Shown piece by piece: positions 17,019-25,131 of a stretch of 64,000 nucleotides of DNA. The stretch covers positions 1 through 64,000 of the forward strand of contig JBCBRM010000020.1 of NCBI GenBank assembly GCA_039819665.1, written 5' to 3'. The translations under genes and the position numbers were made by a program. The stretch is from JAWPMV01 sp039819665 (GTDB lineage: Bacteria; Bacteroidota; Bacteroidia; J057). Numbering within the stretch: the first letter of the stretch is position 1; the number at the start of each line of letters is the position of its first letter. The notes below the pieces were generated by a model. It did not search any database. It was not told where the DNA came from and saw nothing but the letters and a program-made list of their open reading frames with translations.

Positions 17019-18148
17019 GTTGGAAGTTCCCTACATATGAAATAGGCATTCCTCTGGATTGGGAAAGACTGGGTAAAAGTTTCTCTTGGATCAAGGATAT
17101 GAAAGGGGTGCCTCAGGACCCAGTATGGCATGCTGAAGGGGATGTCTACGCCCACACCCAAATGGTTGTAGGAGCCCTTTTGGGACAGCCAGAGTTTAAG
17201 GTAATGTCTGAGGAGGACAAGCATGTAATGATGGCCGCAGCCTTGCTTCATGATGTGGAGAAGCGTTCTACCACCCAGATAGAAAAAATTGAGGGGGAAG
17301 AACGGATTACTTCTCCCGGGCATGCGAAAAAAGGAGAATATACAAGTAGAGATTTTTTATACAGGGCTATTCCCTGTCCTTTTCATTTACGTGAGCAAGT
17401 AGCGAAACTTGTCCGTTTACATGGACTCCCTTTATGGGCGATAGATAAGCCCGATCCTCAAAAAGCTGTTATAGAGGCTAGCCTGTTGGTGGATACTCAA
17501 AAGCTGGCTGTACTGGCAAGGGCAGATGTGTTGGGAAGGATTTGTCCGGATCATCAGGAGATGCTTTTGAGAATCGAGATGTTTGAGGACTTATGCAGGG
17601 AAAATGACTGCTATGGAAAACCTAGGGAATTCAAGTCTGCATACGGACGCTTTCAATACCTAAATAAGGATAATGTCTCTCCGGATTATGAGCCCTATGA
17701 AGATCATAAGTCAGAGGTAATTCTTATGTCAGCGCTTCCGGGTAGTGGAAAGGATTACTATATAAATAAGAATTTCGACCTGCCAGTACTTTCCCTGGAC
17801 GATTTGAGGCGCCAACATAAGGTTGATCCGACTGATAAAAAGAAAAACGGACAGATCATTCAGTTGGGAAAAGAAAAGGCTAAAGAATTTCTGCGAGCCC
17901 GACAGGCTTTCGTTTATAATGCGACCAATATCAGTAGCCAAATGAGAGGGCGATGGATAGATCTATTTATCTCATACGGAGCAAGGGTGAAGATTGTCTA
18001 TGTCGAAGTGCCTTTCCAAAAGCTTCTTTCTCAGAATAAGAACAGAGAATACATGGTTCCCGAAATGGCCATATCAAGGATGATGAGTAAATGGGAGATG
18101 CCTTCTTTTAAGGAAGCACATGAGGTTGTTTTTGAGGTGGGGGATTAA
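17015..18148 (+). CDS. HD-Pnk: HD-domain phosphoesterase fused to polynucleotide kinase
   Basis: A 377-residue bifunctional end-healing enzyme. Residues about 30-190 are an HD domain with His39, His47, the pair His79-Asp80 (AALLHDVEK), His103 and Asp171 as candidate metal ligands; in the characterised Runella slithyformis homologue this domain removes 2',3'-cyclic phosphate and 3'-phosphate ends. Residues 233-377 are a P-loop kinase with Walker A LPGSGKD (241-247), SLDDLR (260-265), NATNIS (302-307) and an NKNREYMVP lid region, typical of 5'-OH polynucleotide kinases. Together with the ligase it forms a complete heal-and-seal pathway for broken RNA or DNA. No damage-inducible promoter or partner nuclease was recognised beside it. 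Confidence 0.92.
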   Translation: MSWKFPTYEIGIPLDWERLGKSFSWIKDMKGVPQDPVWHAEGDVYAHTQMVVGALLGQPEFKVMSEEDKHVMMAAALLHDVEKRSTTQIEKIEGEERITSPGHAKKGEYTSRDFLYRAIPCPFHLREQVAKLVRLHGLPLWAIDKPDPQKAVIEASLLVDTQKLAVLARADVLGRICPDHQEMLLRIEMFEDLCRENDCYGKPREFKSAYGRFQYLNKDNVSPDYEPYEDHKSEVILMSALPGSGKDYYINKNFDLPVLSLDDLRRQHKVDPTDKKKNGQIIQLGKEKAKEFLRARQAFVYNATNISSQMRGRWIDLFISYGARVKIVYVEVPFQKLLSQNKNREYMVPEMAISRMMSKWEMPSFKEAHEVVFEVGD

Positions 18149-18495
18149 AATAGAGTCTGCCAATAAGATCCTCATATAGTATGAATCCAGTACCTTAACA
18201 TTGAGAGAATCTACACTTCATTCCTCATTCACTAAAAATTAACTCCTTCCTAATCAGTACCTAATCAAGAGCTAATACGGGAATCGGAACTTTGTAATTA
18301 ATAAAATTTAAAAACGCTTACAGAATTTATCTGGGAGAGCAAGACATAAGTCAATATTCCTTATTGAATGTTCCGAAACTCTCATCCTACCTTTCCTGAA
18401 AAAAGCAAGCCATTGCTTTGGACTCTTCAGCTGCTCTTCACGGGCAGCTTATTTTTTTACTAATCACACAAAACTGGACTATAAAATCTCTTGCA
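18149..18495 (+). promoter_or_regulatory. 347-base leader/intergenic region before the LpxH-like gene
   Basis: No gene is visible. GAACTTTG at 18287-18294 is one base off the TAnnTTTG box and could start a transcript about 190 bases before ATG 18496. Inside that leader AGCTGC (18429-18434) pairs with GCAGCT (18444-18449), followed by TATTTTTTT: a compact intrinsic terminator. It either ends read-through from the repair operon, nearly 300 bases after its stop, or acts as an attenuator for the gene below. Confidence 0.5.
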
Positions 18496-19410
18496 ATGAA
18501 GAAGCATAAAAAACGCAAAATCGATCTTCTGGTTATATCAGATGTACATCTGGGAACTTTTGGGTGTAGAGCCAAGGAGCTTCTTAATTACCTCAAAACG
18601 GTCAATCCAAAAACCCTGATCCTGAATGGAGATTTTATTGATATTTGGCAGTTTAACAAGCGTTATTTCCCGAAATCTCATATGAAGGTGATCAAATACA
18701 TCACCTCTTTGTTAGCATCAGGTACCAAAGTTTATTATATCACTGGAAACCATGATGAGATGCTTCGCAAATTCAAAGGTTTCCAATTGGGTGGCTTTGA
18801 GATCGTCAATAAAGTTGTGCTTGAACTGGATGGAAAGAAAGCCTGGTTTTTTCACGGGGATGTTTTTGATGTGACGATGAAGCATTCTAAATGGCTAGCC
18901 AAATTGGGGGGAATGGGATATGACTTTCTGATCATGCTAAATACAGCGGTAAACTGGATCAGTGAAACTTTTGGACAAGGTCGTATTTCCCTTTCAAAAA
19001 AGATTAAGAATAGCGTGAAAGGTGCCATCAAATTCATCAATGACTTTGAGGAGACTTCTGCAGAGATCGCCATTTCAAATGGATATGACTATGTCGTCTG
19101 TGGACACATTCACCAACCTCAAATGAGAGAAATTTTTAATAAAGAGGGCGACAGTGTTATGTATTTGAATTCAGGGGACTGGATTGAAAACCTGACTGCC
19201 CTTGAATACAAAGATGGTGTATGGTCCATCTATGAGTATGCTGAGGATGCTGAGGCCCAAAGTTTGAATCCTGCTGAACTTTCTCAAGAAGGAGACCTTG
19301 ATAAAGCTGATTATAAGACTAAACAGCTTTTTGATGACTTGATCGAAGAATTTCAGGCGGATGCTTTGAAGAATGAAGAGGCGAATAAGAAAATAAAAAC
19401 CCCCGTATGA
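18496..19410 (+). CDS. metallophosphoesterase, UDP-2,3-diacylglucosamine diphosphatase-like (LpxH family)
   Basis: A 304-residue calcineurin-like phosphoesterase. Metal-binding blocks are all present: ISDVHLGTFG, LNGDFIDIWQF, TGNHDEM, FFHGDVFD and CGHIHQPQ. This order and the GDFIDIW signature match the LpxH-like group that cleaves UDP-2,3-diacylglucosamine in lipid A synthesis, although Bacteroidota often carry several such paralogues with other substrates. The frame is open from 18418, but ATG 18496 gives MKKHKKRKIDLLVISD, the usual N-terminus. The stop overlaps the next gene's start by 4 bases, so the glycosyltransferase is coupled to it and may act on a related lipid. Confidence 0.85.
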   Translation: MKKHKKRKIDLLVISDVHLGTFGCRAKELLNYLKTVNPKTLILNGDFIDIWQFNKRYFPKSHMKVIKYITSLLASGTKVYYITGNHDEMLRKFKGFQLGGFEIVNKVVLELDGKKAWFFHGDVFDVTMKHSKWLAKLGGMGYDFLIMLNTAVNWISETFGQGRISLSKKIKNSVKGAIKFINDFEETSAEIAISNGYDYVVCGHIHQPQMREIFNKEGDSVMYLNSGDWIENLTALEYKDGVWSIYEYAEDAEAQSLNPAELSQEGDLDKADYKTKQLFDDLIEEFQADALKNEEANKKIKTPV

Positions 19411-20441
19411 AAATCCTCTACGCAATCCAGGGAACAGGAAACGGACACATAAGCCGTTCGAGAGATATAGTCCCGCTATTGAAGCAAATGGCAGATGTGG
19501 ATGTCCTTGTATCCAGTTTGAAAAAAACACCAGAACTTCCCTTTGAAATAGACTACAATTGTAAGGGCCTGGGTTATACCTTTGGCAAGAAAGGAGGTAT
19601 CGACTTCTGGGATACCTGGAAGAAGGCTGAATTTCGAAAGGCGAAAAAGGAGATCAGAAACTTACCTATAGATAATTACGATCTCCTGATCAATGATTTT
19701 GAACCTATTTCTGCCTGGGCTGCAAGAATCAAAAAGGTTCCTTCAGTTTCATTGAGCCATCAGGCAGCTGTTCTTCATAAAAAAGCTCCAAGACCCAGAC
19801 ATACCGATATCCCAGGGAGAGCTGTTTTGAAGTACTATGCACCCACGGATGAGCAGTATGGATTTCATTTCGAACGCTATGCGAAAAACATCTATACTCC
19901 GGTCATTCGGGAGCAAATTAGACAACAAGAAGTACGAGAGTTGGGGCACTACACGGTTTATTTACCGGCCTATAGTAGTCAAAAGCTGATCCACAAACTC
20001 TCTCGCTTTTCAGAAGTAAAATGGGAAGTGTTTAGCAAAGATGCTAGTGAGCCATATCGCGAGAAAAACGTGCATGTTTTCCCCGTAAGTAATGAGGCCT
20101 TTATCAACAGCATGGCTTCAAGTGAAGGAGTCTTATGTGGAGCAGGCTTTGAAACTCCCGCAGAGGCCTTGTTTCTGAAGAAGAAACTCATGGTGGTCCC
20201 TATGAAAGTTCAGTACGAGCAACAATGTAATGCAGCTGCTCTGGCAAAAATGGGAGTTCCAGTAATGAGAAATCTCAAGGAAAAACATTTATACAGGATC
20301 AGGGAGTGGATAAACAGCATGCAACGGATAGAAGTGGATTATCCGGATGAAACCCACAAGATTCTGAGAGGGATAATTGAGAAATACGGAGTGATAAAAG
20401 AGAGAAAAGATAGAGATCGTAGCCTGGAACTTTTTAGGTAG
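19407..20441 (+). CDS. MurG-like glycosyltransferase family protein
   Basis: A 344-residue GT-B fold protein. The N-terminal loop YAIQGTGNGHISR is the GxGH-type donor/acceptor loop shared with MurG and MJ1255-type transferases; LINDFEPISAWAARI and a C-terminal nucleotide-sugar site (VLCGAGFETPAEALFLKKKLMVVP, then QYEQQCNAAAL) follow. It lacks a transmembrane anchor and would work at the inner face of the cytoplasmic membrane. The 4-base overlap with the LpxH-like gene argues for a shared lipid or lipid-sugar substrate. Acceptor unknown. Its 3' end overlaps the convergent acyltransferase gene by 8 bases. Confidence 0.82.
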   Translation: MKILYAIQGTGNGHISRSRDIVPLLKQMADVDVLVSSLKKTPELPFEIDYNCKGLGYTFGKKGGIDFWDTWKKAEFRKAKKEIRNLPIDNYDLLINDFEPISAWAARIKKVPSVSLSHQAAVLHKKAPRPRHTDIPGRAVLKYYAPTDEQYGFHFERYAKNIYTPVIREQIRQQEVRELGHYTVYLPAYSSQKLIHKLSRFSEVKWEVFSKDASEPYREKNVHVFPVSNEAFINSMASSEGVLCGAGFETPAEALFLKKKLMVVPMKVQYEQQCNAAALAKMGVPVMRNLKEKHLYRIREWINSMQRIEVDYPDETHKILRGIIEKYGVIKERKDRDRSLELFR

Positions 20442-21216
20442 CGAGGCTTATCCCTGTACCAGTTCGAAAAGAATCGTCCAACTCCAACACATGGGATTCC
20501 ATAACAGAATGAACTTCTGCCATGAGCGACTCCATGTCATCCATGCTTTTCCCCTTGGTAGAAATGGGATCAAGTACTCGAATATACCCTTTCCCAGGAT
20601 ATAGTCGGAACTCATTGATCGGTTTAATCCGTCTTGTATTGTAGATGACAAGGGGGAGGATGGGAGCCTGCGCTTCGATGGCGGTCCTAAAAGCTCCGGG
20701 GTAAAACTTATTGAGTGGAATATTTTCCCGGTTTCGACTTCCTTCTGGGAAGATAAGAATAGAGATACCTTTCTTTAAATGATCTACCATGTCGCCCAGG
20801 CTATGAGTTCGACTTTGGGCACTGCTACGATCTACAACGATAGATATATTTCCGATAATCCAACCCAGAAAAGGAATATCCTTGATCTCTTTTTTAGTAA
20901 GAGGTTTCCAGGGATGAAAAATCATGGATCCCACCATCGCTACATCCAGCATATTGACGTGATTTCCTACGAAAACATAAGCTAAATCGGGATCAATTTT
21001 CTCCTCATTTTCTAAAATAAATTCTGTCCCAATGAAGAACGTCCAAAAACGAATCCAGTAGCTATGGGCTTTATAAATGCGTACAAGACGTTTCTTTTCG
21101 GGAAGAGTACTGGCATAAATGTGGAAAAGCAAGATGAGGGGCATGGGTAGGTTGAACACCAGAATGCTATAAGCAGTATAAAGAGCTCCGAAAAGGTCTT
21201 TAATCATCTTTTCCAT
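20434..21216 (-). CDS. 1-acyl-sn-glycerol-3-phosphate acyltransferase (PlsC family), copy A
   Basis: A 260-residue lysophosphatidic-acid acyltransferase-like protein. An N-terminal hydrophobic segment (residues 12-32) anchors it to the membrane. The catalytic H-x4-D motif is NHVNMLD, followed by FLGWIIGNISIVVDRSS and the glycerol-phosphate-binding FPEGSRN block. It would add a second acyl chain to make phosphatidic acid, or acylate another lipid. It is the second of two tandem paralogues on this strand, 14 bases after copy B. Confidence 0.9.
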   Translation of the reverse strand: MEKMIKDLFGALYTAYSILVFNLPMPLILLFHIYASTLPEKKRLVRIYKAHSYWIRFWTFFIGTEFILENEEKIDPDLAYVFVGNHVNMLDVAMVGSMIFHPWKPLTKKEIKDIPFLGWIIGNISIVVDRSSAQSRTHSLGDMVDHLKKGISILIFPEGSRNRENIPLNKFYPGAFRTAIEAQAPILPLVIYNTRRIKPINEFRLYPGKGYIRVLDPISTKGKSMDDMESLMAEVHSVMESHVLELDDSFRTGTGISLAT

Positions 21217-21230
21217 GGTTGTAAATATCG

Positions 21231-22010
21231 TTATTCTGTTTCAGAAGGTGAAAAATCTTTGAAAGATTTATCTTCTTTTACGATATGTTCATACATGAGT
21301 TTTCTTACCCTTGATTTCAAAGCTGGAAGATCGTCTTGAGTCATTCCCTTTGTAACAATTGGCTCCAGAAAATCCATCCTGATCCTGCCAGGTCTGAGGA
21401 AAACAGATTTGACAGGTTGTAGATTTCTCGTATTCAACAAGATTGCCGGGATGAGGGGCTTTTGGGATTCAATGGCGAGGCGAAATCCTCCATCATAAAA
21501 ATTCTTCAGGGGCTTACCAGTTCTGTTTCGGGTACCCTCGGGGAAAATGAGGATAGAAGTACCCAACTCCATTTTTTTTACCATATTCCTCATACTCTCC
21601 GCCCGGCTTTCTGGACTTGATCTATCTACTGGAATAGCATTCAAACCAACTAACTGTCCCAGGATAGGAATTTTATATACTTCCTTTTTTGCCAGCGGCA
21701 TAAAAGGATGTTGAATATGAGAAGCTGTAGTAAAGATGTCCAGGATATTGACGTGATTGGCCATGATGACATAAACTTCTTCCCTTTGGATAAAATCATG
21801 CCCATTTATTTCGAAAATAAAACCGGTTAAATACCCCCATGTTTTCATCCAAACTCTATTGTAGGCATACACTGCTCTCAATCGGGTATTATTGGGAAGC
21901 GGGGAGATAATCACATAATATAACAGGGTAATTAAACCTGTACTGAAAAAAACAAAGAAGGCATACAGACTGTAAAGGAACTGGATACTTTTTTTCACAA
22001 ATTGCCACAT
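21231..22010 (-). CDS. 1-acyl-sn-glycerol-3-phosphate acyltransferase (PlsC family), copy B
   Basis: A 259-residue PlsC-type acyltransferase closely related to copy A in layout: membrane segment near residues 12-35 (LYAFFVFFSTGLITLLYYV), H-x4-D as NHVNILD, LGQLVGLNAIPVDRSS, and FPEGTRNRTG. The two copies have diverged enough that separate acyl-chain or substrate preferences are plausible. It is the promoter-proximal gene of the pair and shares its upstream region with the divergent membrane protein gene at 22320. Confidence 0.9.
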   Translation of the reverse strand: MWQFVKKSIQFLYSLYAFFVFFSTGLITLLYYVIISPLPNNTRLRAVYAYNRVWMKTWGYLTGFIFEINGHDFIQREEVYVIMANHVNILDIFTTASHIQHPFMPLAKKEVYKIPILGQLVGLNAIPVDRSSPESRAESMRNMVKKMELGTSILIFPEGTRNRTGKPLKNFYDGGFRLAIESQKPLIPAILLNTRNLQPVKSVFLRPGRIRMDFLEPIVTKGMTQDDLPALKSRVRKLMYEHIVKEDKSFKDFSPSETE

Positions 22011-22319
22011 AGTCCTTAAGGATAATCTTGCGTTTTCACCTATGGCCGCTCAAGAATACACAAATTGAAAAGCCCTTCCCAATTTTAGCTTGCTTTTATT
22101 TCCCCTTATTTCTAAGCTATCTTTCTGTTTATGGCTCATCTCAAGCGGTTCTGAATGATAAATGAACCTTTCAGTAATGATATTTATACTTTAGATCATT
22201 AATGGAAACAGCTAGCATATTTTTTGCATAGTCCTTGTAAGCTTGACTTCATAAAGCGTTATGCACCCCTTTTTGTTTAGCATAAATTGCAGATAGGCAG
22301 TTTATACTCGGGCTTCAAT
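22011..22319. promoter_or_regulatory. divergent intergenic region (plsC pair / membrane protein)
   Basis: A 309-base AT-rich gap between divergent genes. No coding frame, repeat or clear TAnnTTTG box could be supported in it; promoters for both directions are expected here but not pinned down. Confidence 0.3.
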
Positions 22320-22910
22320 ATGTTTAATATTTTAACTGACCTTGCTGATCAACAACCCAACAAGCAACCCAGATTTAAAGCAAGTGACTATCTGGAACCG
22401 CATGTTGCCTATTATGACATCTACAGTAAAGAGAAAGAATTATTTATCCTCCCTTTTAAAGTTATTGGCTGGTGTTTACTGGCGTTCACAATAGCAGGTT
22501 TCGCTTCTTTTATGATTTGGGGAAATCAACTGATCGCACAAATTTTCTTTTGCCTTCTCGCCATTTTAGGCCCTTTTTACCTCCCGGGTATTTATTATTA
22601 TTTCAAGTGTTTAAAAAAAGAGCAGGACACCCGCATTGAAGTGGACGCAAAACATGGTCTCATCAAATACGAAAAACCGGGTAGTGATAAAAATATCCTT
22701 TTCCATGAGAGCCAGATTGAAAACTGCACCATTCGTCTAAGTCTCCTGTTCCCCTATAAAATCAACTACCTAAATCTCCGCCTGAAAGGAGGATATAATG
22801 TTACCGTTTCGAGTTTAATCCTGGAGCCCCAGGATCTTGTGCAACTGTTCAATATCCCTTATACAATAGAGACTTATTGGATCAATAAGATTCCGGTAAA
22901 GATGGCCTGA
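22320..22910 (+). CDS. two-helix membrane protein, unrecognised
   Basis: A 196-residue protein I do not recognise. Two hydrophobic segments (VIGWCLLAFTIAGFASFMIW and AQIFFCLLAILGPFYLPGIYYY, about residues 45-95) form a hairpin in the membrane, followed by a cytoplasmic beta-rich domain (RIEVDAKHGLIKYEKPG, CTIRLSLLFPYKINYLNLRL, YNVTVSSLI) that looks like a PH-type fold seen in small membrane-bound proteins. ATG 22320 (MFNILTDLAD) is chosen over an upstream TTG at 22287. It lies alone between the acyltransferases and trxB. Confidence 0.6.
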   Translation: MFNILTDLADQQPNKQPRFKASDYLEPHVAYYDIYSKEKELFILPFKVIGWCLLAFTIAGFASFMIWGNQLIAQIFFCLLAILGPFYLPGIYYYFKCLKKEQDTRIEVDAKHGLIKYEKPGSDKNILFHESQIENCTIRLSLLFPYKINYLNLRLKGGYNVTVSSLILEPQDLVQLFNIPYTIETYWINKIPVKMA

Positions 22911-22973
22911 CCTACTCCGGATTAAAGCTTGTTTGCTGGTAAGCCAGCGGACATTTTTATTTTAAAAATGTTG

Positions 22974-22981
22974 TACCTTTG
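22974..22981 (+). promoter_or_regulatory. promoter -7 box of trxB
   Basis: TACCTTTG matches TAnnTTTG exactly, with T-rich sequence about 20 bases upstream in the -33 position, and lies 31 bases before ATG 23013. A leader of about 25 bases with AAGGAG just before the start is implied. Confidence 0.65.
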
Positions 22982-23012
22982 CATCAGATTCTAATTTATA
23001 TAAAGGAGCATA

Positions 23013-23972
23013 ATGAGTACTGAAAACGGAGAAAACAAGCATGAAAAAGTAATCATCATTGGATCTGGCCCTGCTGGATACACTGCAGCTATCTACGCTT
23101 CCCGCGCAGAATTGCATCCTTTGATGTTTAGTGGTATGCAACCTGGCGGTCAGCTTATGATCACCAATGATGTTGAGAACTACCCCGGATATCCGACCGG
23201 TATCATGGGACCCGAGATGATGGAAGATTTCAGAAAGCAGGCCGAGCGTTTTGGAACCCGTATGAAGTATGAAAATATTGTGGAGGTGGATCTGCATGCA
23301 AATCCCAAAAAGCTCGTTACGGATGGAGGAGATGAATACACGGCCGATGCGGTCATCATTTCTACTGGCGCTTCTGCTAAATGGTTGGGAATAGATGCTG
23401 AGGAGCGCTATATGAATAGAGGGGTAAGTGCATGTGCAGTTTGTGATGGATATTTCTTTCGAGGTCAGGAGGTAGCTATTGTGGGAGCTGGAGATACGGC
23501 TGCCGAGGAAGCCCTTTACCTGTCCAAAGTTTGTTCTAAAGTTCACATGCTGGTAAGAAGGGATGAAATGCGTGCTTCGAAAATCATGCAGGCAAGGGTT
23601 CGGGCCGCTGAAAATATTGAGATTTATTGGAACACAGAGGCGAAGGATTTGAGTGGAGAAGAAAAAGTAGAAGCGGTTCATGTGATCAATAACCAGACGC
23701 AGGAAGAATCTGTGATTCCTGTAGGAGCATTCTTTGTAGCAATTGGTCATAAGCCGAGCACAGAGATTTTTGAAGGTCAACTAGACATGGATGAAGCCGG
23801 ATATATCATCAACAAGGCTGGAACCTCTCTCACCAATATCGAAGGAGTATTTGTTTCCGGAGATGCTGCAGATAATGTATATCGCCAGGCGGTTACGGCT
23901 GCAGGAACGGGTTGTATGGCTGCACTAGATGCTGAAAGATGGTTAGCTGCAAAAGAGGCAGCTATAGCATAG
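23013..23972 (+). CDS. trxB: thioredoxin-disulfide reductase
   Basis: A 319-residue flavoprotein that passes electrons from NADPH to thioredoxin. FAD-binding GSGPAGYTAAIYASRAE is at residues 13-29; the redox-active disulfide is CAVCDGYFF near 137-145; the NADPH site is VAIVGAGDTAAEEALYL; and the closing FAD block GVFVSGDAADNVYRQAVTAAGTG is intact. Length is typical of the low-molecular-weight class. An AAGGAG ribosome-binding site precedes ATG 23013, unusual in this window. Monocistronic, with a clear promoter and a strong terminator. Confidence 0.97.
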   Translation: MSTENGENKHEKVIIIGSGPAGYTAAIYASRAELHPLMFSGMQPGGQLMITNDVENYPGYPTGIMGPEMMEDFRKQAERFGTRMKYENIVEVDLHANPKKLVTDGGDEYTADAVIISTGASAKWLGIDAEERYMNRGVSACAVCDGYFFRGQEVAIVGAGDTAAEEALYLSKVCSKVHMLVRRDEMRASKIMQARVRAAENIEIYWNTEAKDLSGEEKVEAVHVINNQTQEESVIPVGAFFVAIGHKPSTEIFEGQLDMDEAGYIINKAGTSLTNIEGVFVSGDAADNVYRQAVTAAGTGCMAALDAERWLAAKEAAIA

Positions 23973-23983
23973 CCTTAAAGCGT

Positions 23984-24028
23984 AAAAAAGGCTGGAAGGA
24001 GAATTTTGTATCTCTTTCCAGCCTTTTT
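23984..24028 (+). terminator. intrinsic terminator after trxB
   Basis: AAAGGCTGGAAGGAGA pairs with TCTCTTTCCAGCCTTT over 16 positions (one G-T) around a short loop and is followed by TTTGTTT. Very stable. Confidence 0.9.
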
Positions 24029-24105
24029 GTTTGCCCTAATTTCCTTCCAGTCAGGATTTGTTGCATTTCAGGTGATTTGCTGGAAATTTTTTAGTACGAA
24101 ACCTT

Positions 24106-24113
24106 TACCTTCG
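24106..24113 (+). promoter_or_regulatory. probable -7 box of cysQ
   Basis: TACCTTCG is one base off TAnnTTTG and ends 18 bases before the ATG at 24132. Confidence 0.4.
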
Positions 24114-24131
24114 TCCAATTAATTTAGCTTC

Positions 24132-24926
24132 ATGCACATAAAAGACATAACCTTTTTAAAAGCTCTTACTGATATTTCTCGTATTGCCGGGGAAGAAATC
24201 CTCCAGATTTATCACGATGAAAGTCAATTTGATCGGGTAGATTTTAAAGCGGATGATTCTCCCCTTACCCTGGCTGATCAGGCTTCTCATAAAGTAATCG
24301 AAGCTCGCCTGACAGAAATGAGTCCTGAAATCCCCATTCTTTCAGAAGAAGGTAGAGATATTTCTTATGAAGAACGTAAAGCCTGGTCTCGCTTTTGGCT
24401 AGTTGATCCCCTTGATGGCACTAAAGAATTTATCAAACGCAATGGAGAATTTACTGTTAACATCGCTTTGGTAGAAGGAAATGAAGTCATCATGGGCTGT
24501 GTCCATGTGCCTGTTACAAACATAACTTATTTCGCTGCTAAAGGAGAAGGAGCCTATGTGAAAATAGGGGATGCGAGAGCGGAAAAGATTGAAGCAAATA
24601 GTTTCAGTATGGAAGATTCCGGATTACGTCTGGTTTGTTCACGTTCTCATATGACGGCTGAAGTAGAGGCGTATGTAAAGCAGTTTGACAAGCCTGAAAC
24701 CGTTTCTATGGGGAGTTCTCTGAAATTGGTATTGATAGCTGAAGGAAAAGCGGATATTTATCCTCGACTCGGACCTACGATGGAATGGGATACTGCAGCT
24801 GCACAAATTATCGTAGAGGAAGCAGGTGGTAGAGTCATCCAGGCTGAAAATGGCGAGCTGATGATTTACAATAAAGAAAATTTGTTAAATCCTTATTTCA
24901 TTGTATTCGGGCAAGTGAGTGAGTAG
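24132..24926 (+). CDS. cysQ: 3'(2'),5'-bisphosphate nucleotidase CysQ
   Basis: A 264-residue phosphatase of the inositol-monophosphatase superfamily, which removes the 3'-phosphate of adenosine 3',5'-bisphosphate and so recycles the by-product of sulfate assimilation and carrier-protein phosphopantetheinylation. Metal ligands are in place: ILSEEGRD, the signature WLVDPLDGTKEF, and EWDTAAAQIIVEEAGG near the C-terminus. The substrate-recognising insert FIKRNGEFTVNIALVEG is typical of CysQ. Monocistronic here. A distant superfamily relative lies at 55358. Confidence 0.92.
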   Translation: MHIKDITFLKALTDISRIAGEEILQIYHDESQFDRVDFKADDSPLTLADQASHKVIEARLTEMSPEIPILSEEGRDISYEERKAWSRFWLVDPLDGTKEFIKRNGEFTVNIALVEGNEVIMGCVHVPVTNITYFAAKGEGAYVKIGDARAEKIEANSFSMEDSGLRLVCSRSHMTAEVEAYVKQFDKPETVSMGSSLKLVLIAEGKADIYPRLGPTMEWDTAAAQIIVEEAGGRVIQAENGELMIYNKENLLNPYFIVFGQVSE

Positions 24927-25070
24927 GCGAAATCATACACCAGGCCTGTTATTGCGAAGGGGATTGCTTCGTCCTTTACAAGAACTCGAAATAACTGCTA
25001 TGCTCTGGTTAAGCATGAGCTTTTCTTATTCAAATTAGCTCAATTAAGCCTTAGTTGCCTTTTATAGAGA

Positions 25071-25131
25071 AAAGCTAATACGTATCTTTAGGAAAAACTA
25101 CATTTATATTCCTAAGATGCGTATTAGCTTT
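25071..25131. repeat. long inverted repeat covering the start codon of the cytochrome gene
   Basis: 25071-25092 pairs with 25111-25131 over 21 positions, with one G-T pair and one bulged T, around an 18-base loop. The ATG of the cytochrome gene (25117-25119) is inside the right arm, and a near-consensus -7 box (TATCTTTA, 25083-25090) is inside the left arm. If transcription starts upstream, the start codon would be locked in RNA structure; if it starts from the box in the left arm, the repeat acts only as DNA. Confidence 0.7.

Noticed and set aside
20434..22010. Recent tandem duplication of the two PlsC genes
   Set aside because: The motifs are shared but the intervening residues have diverged widely, so this is an old paralogue pair, not a recent repeat.
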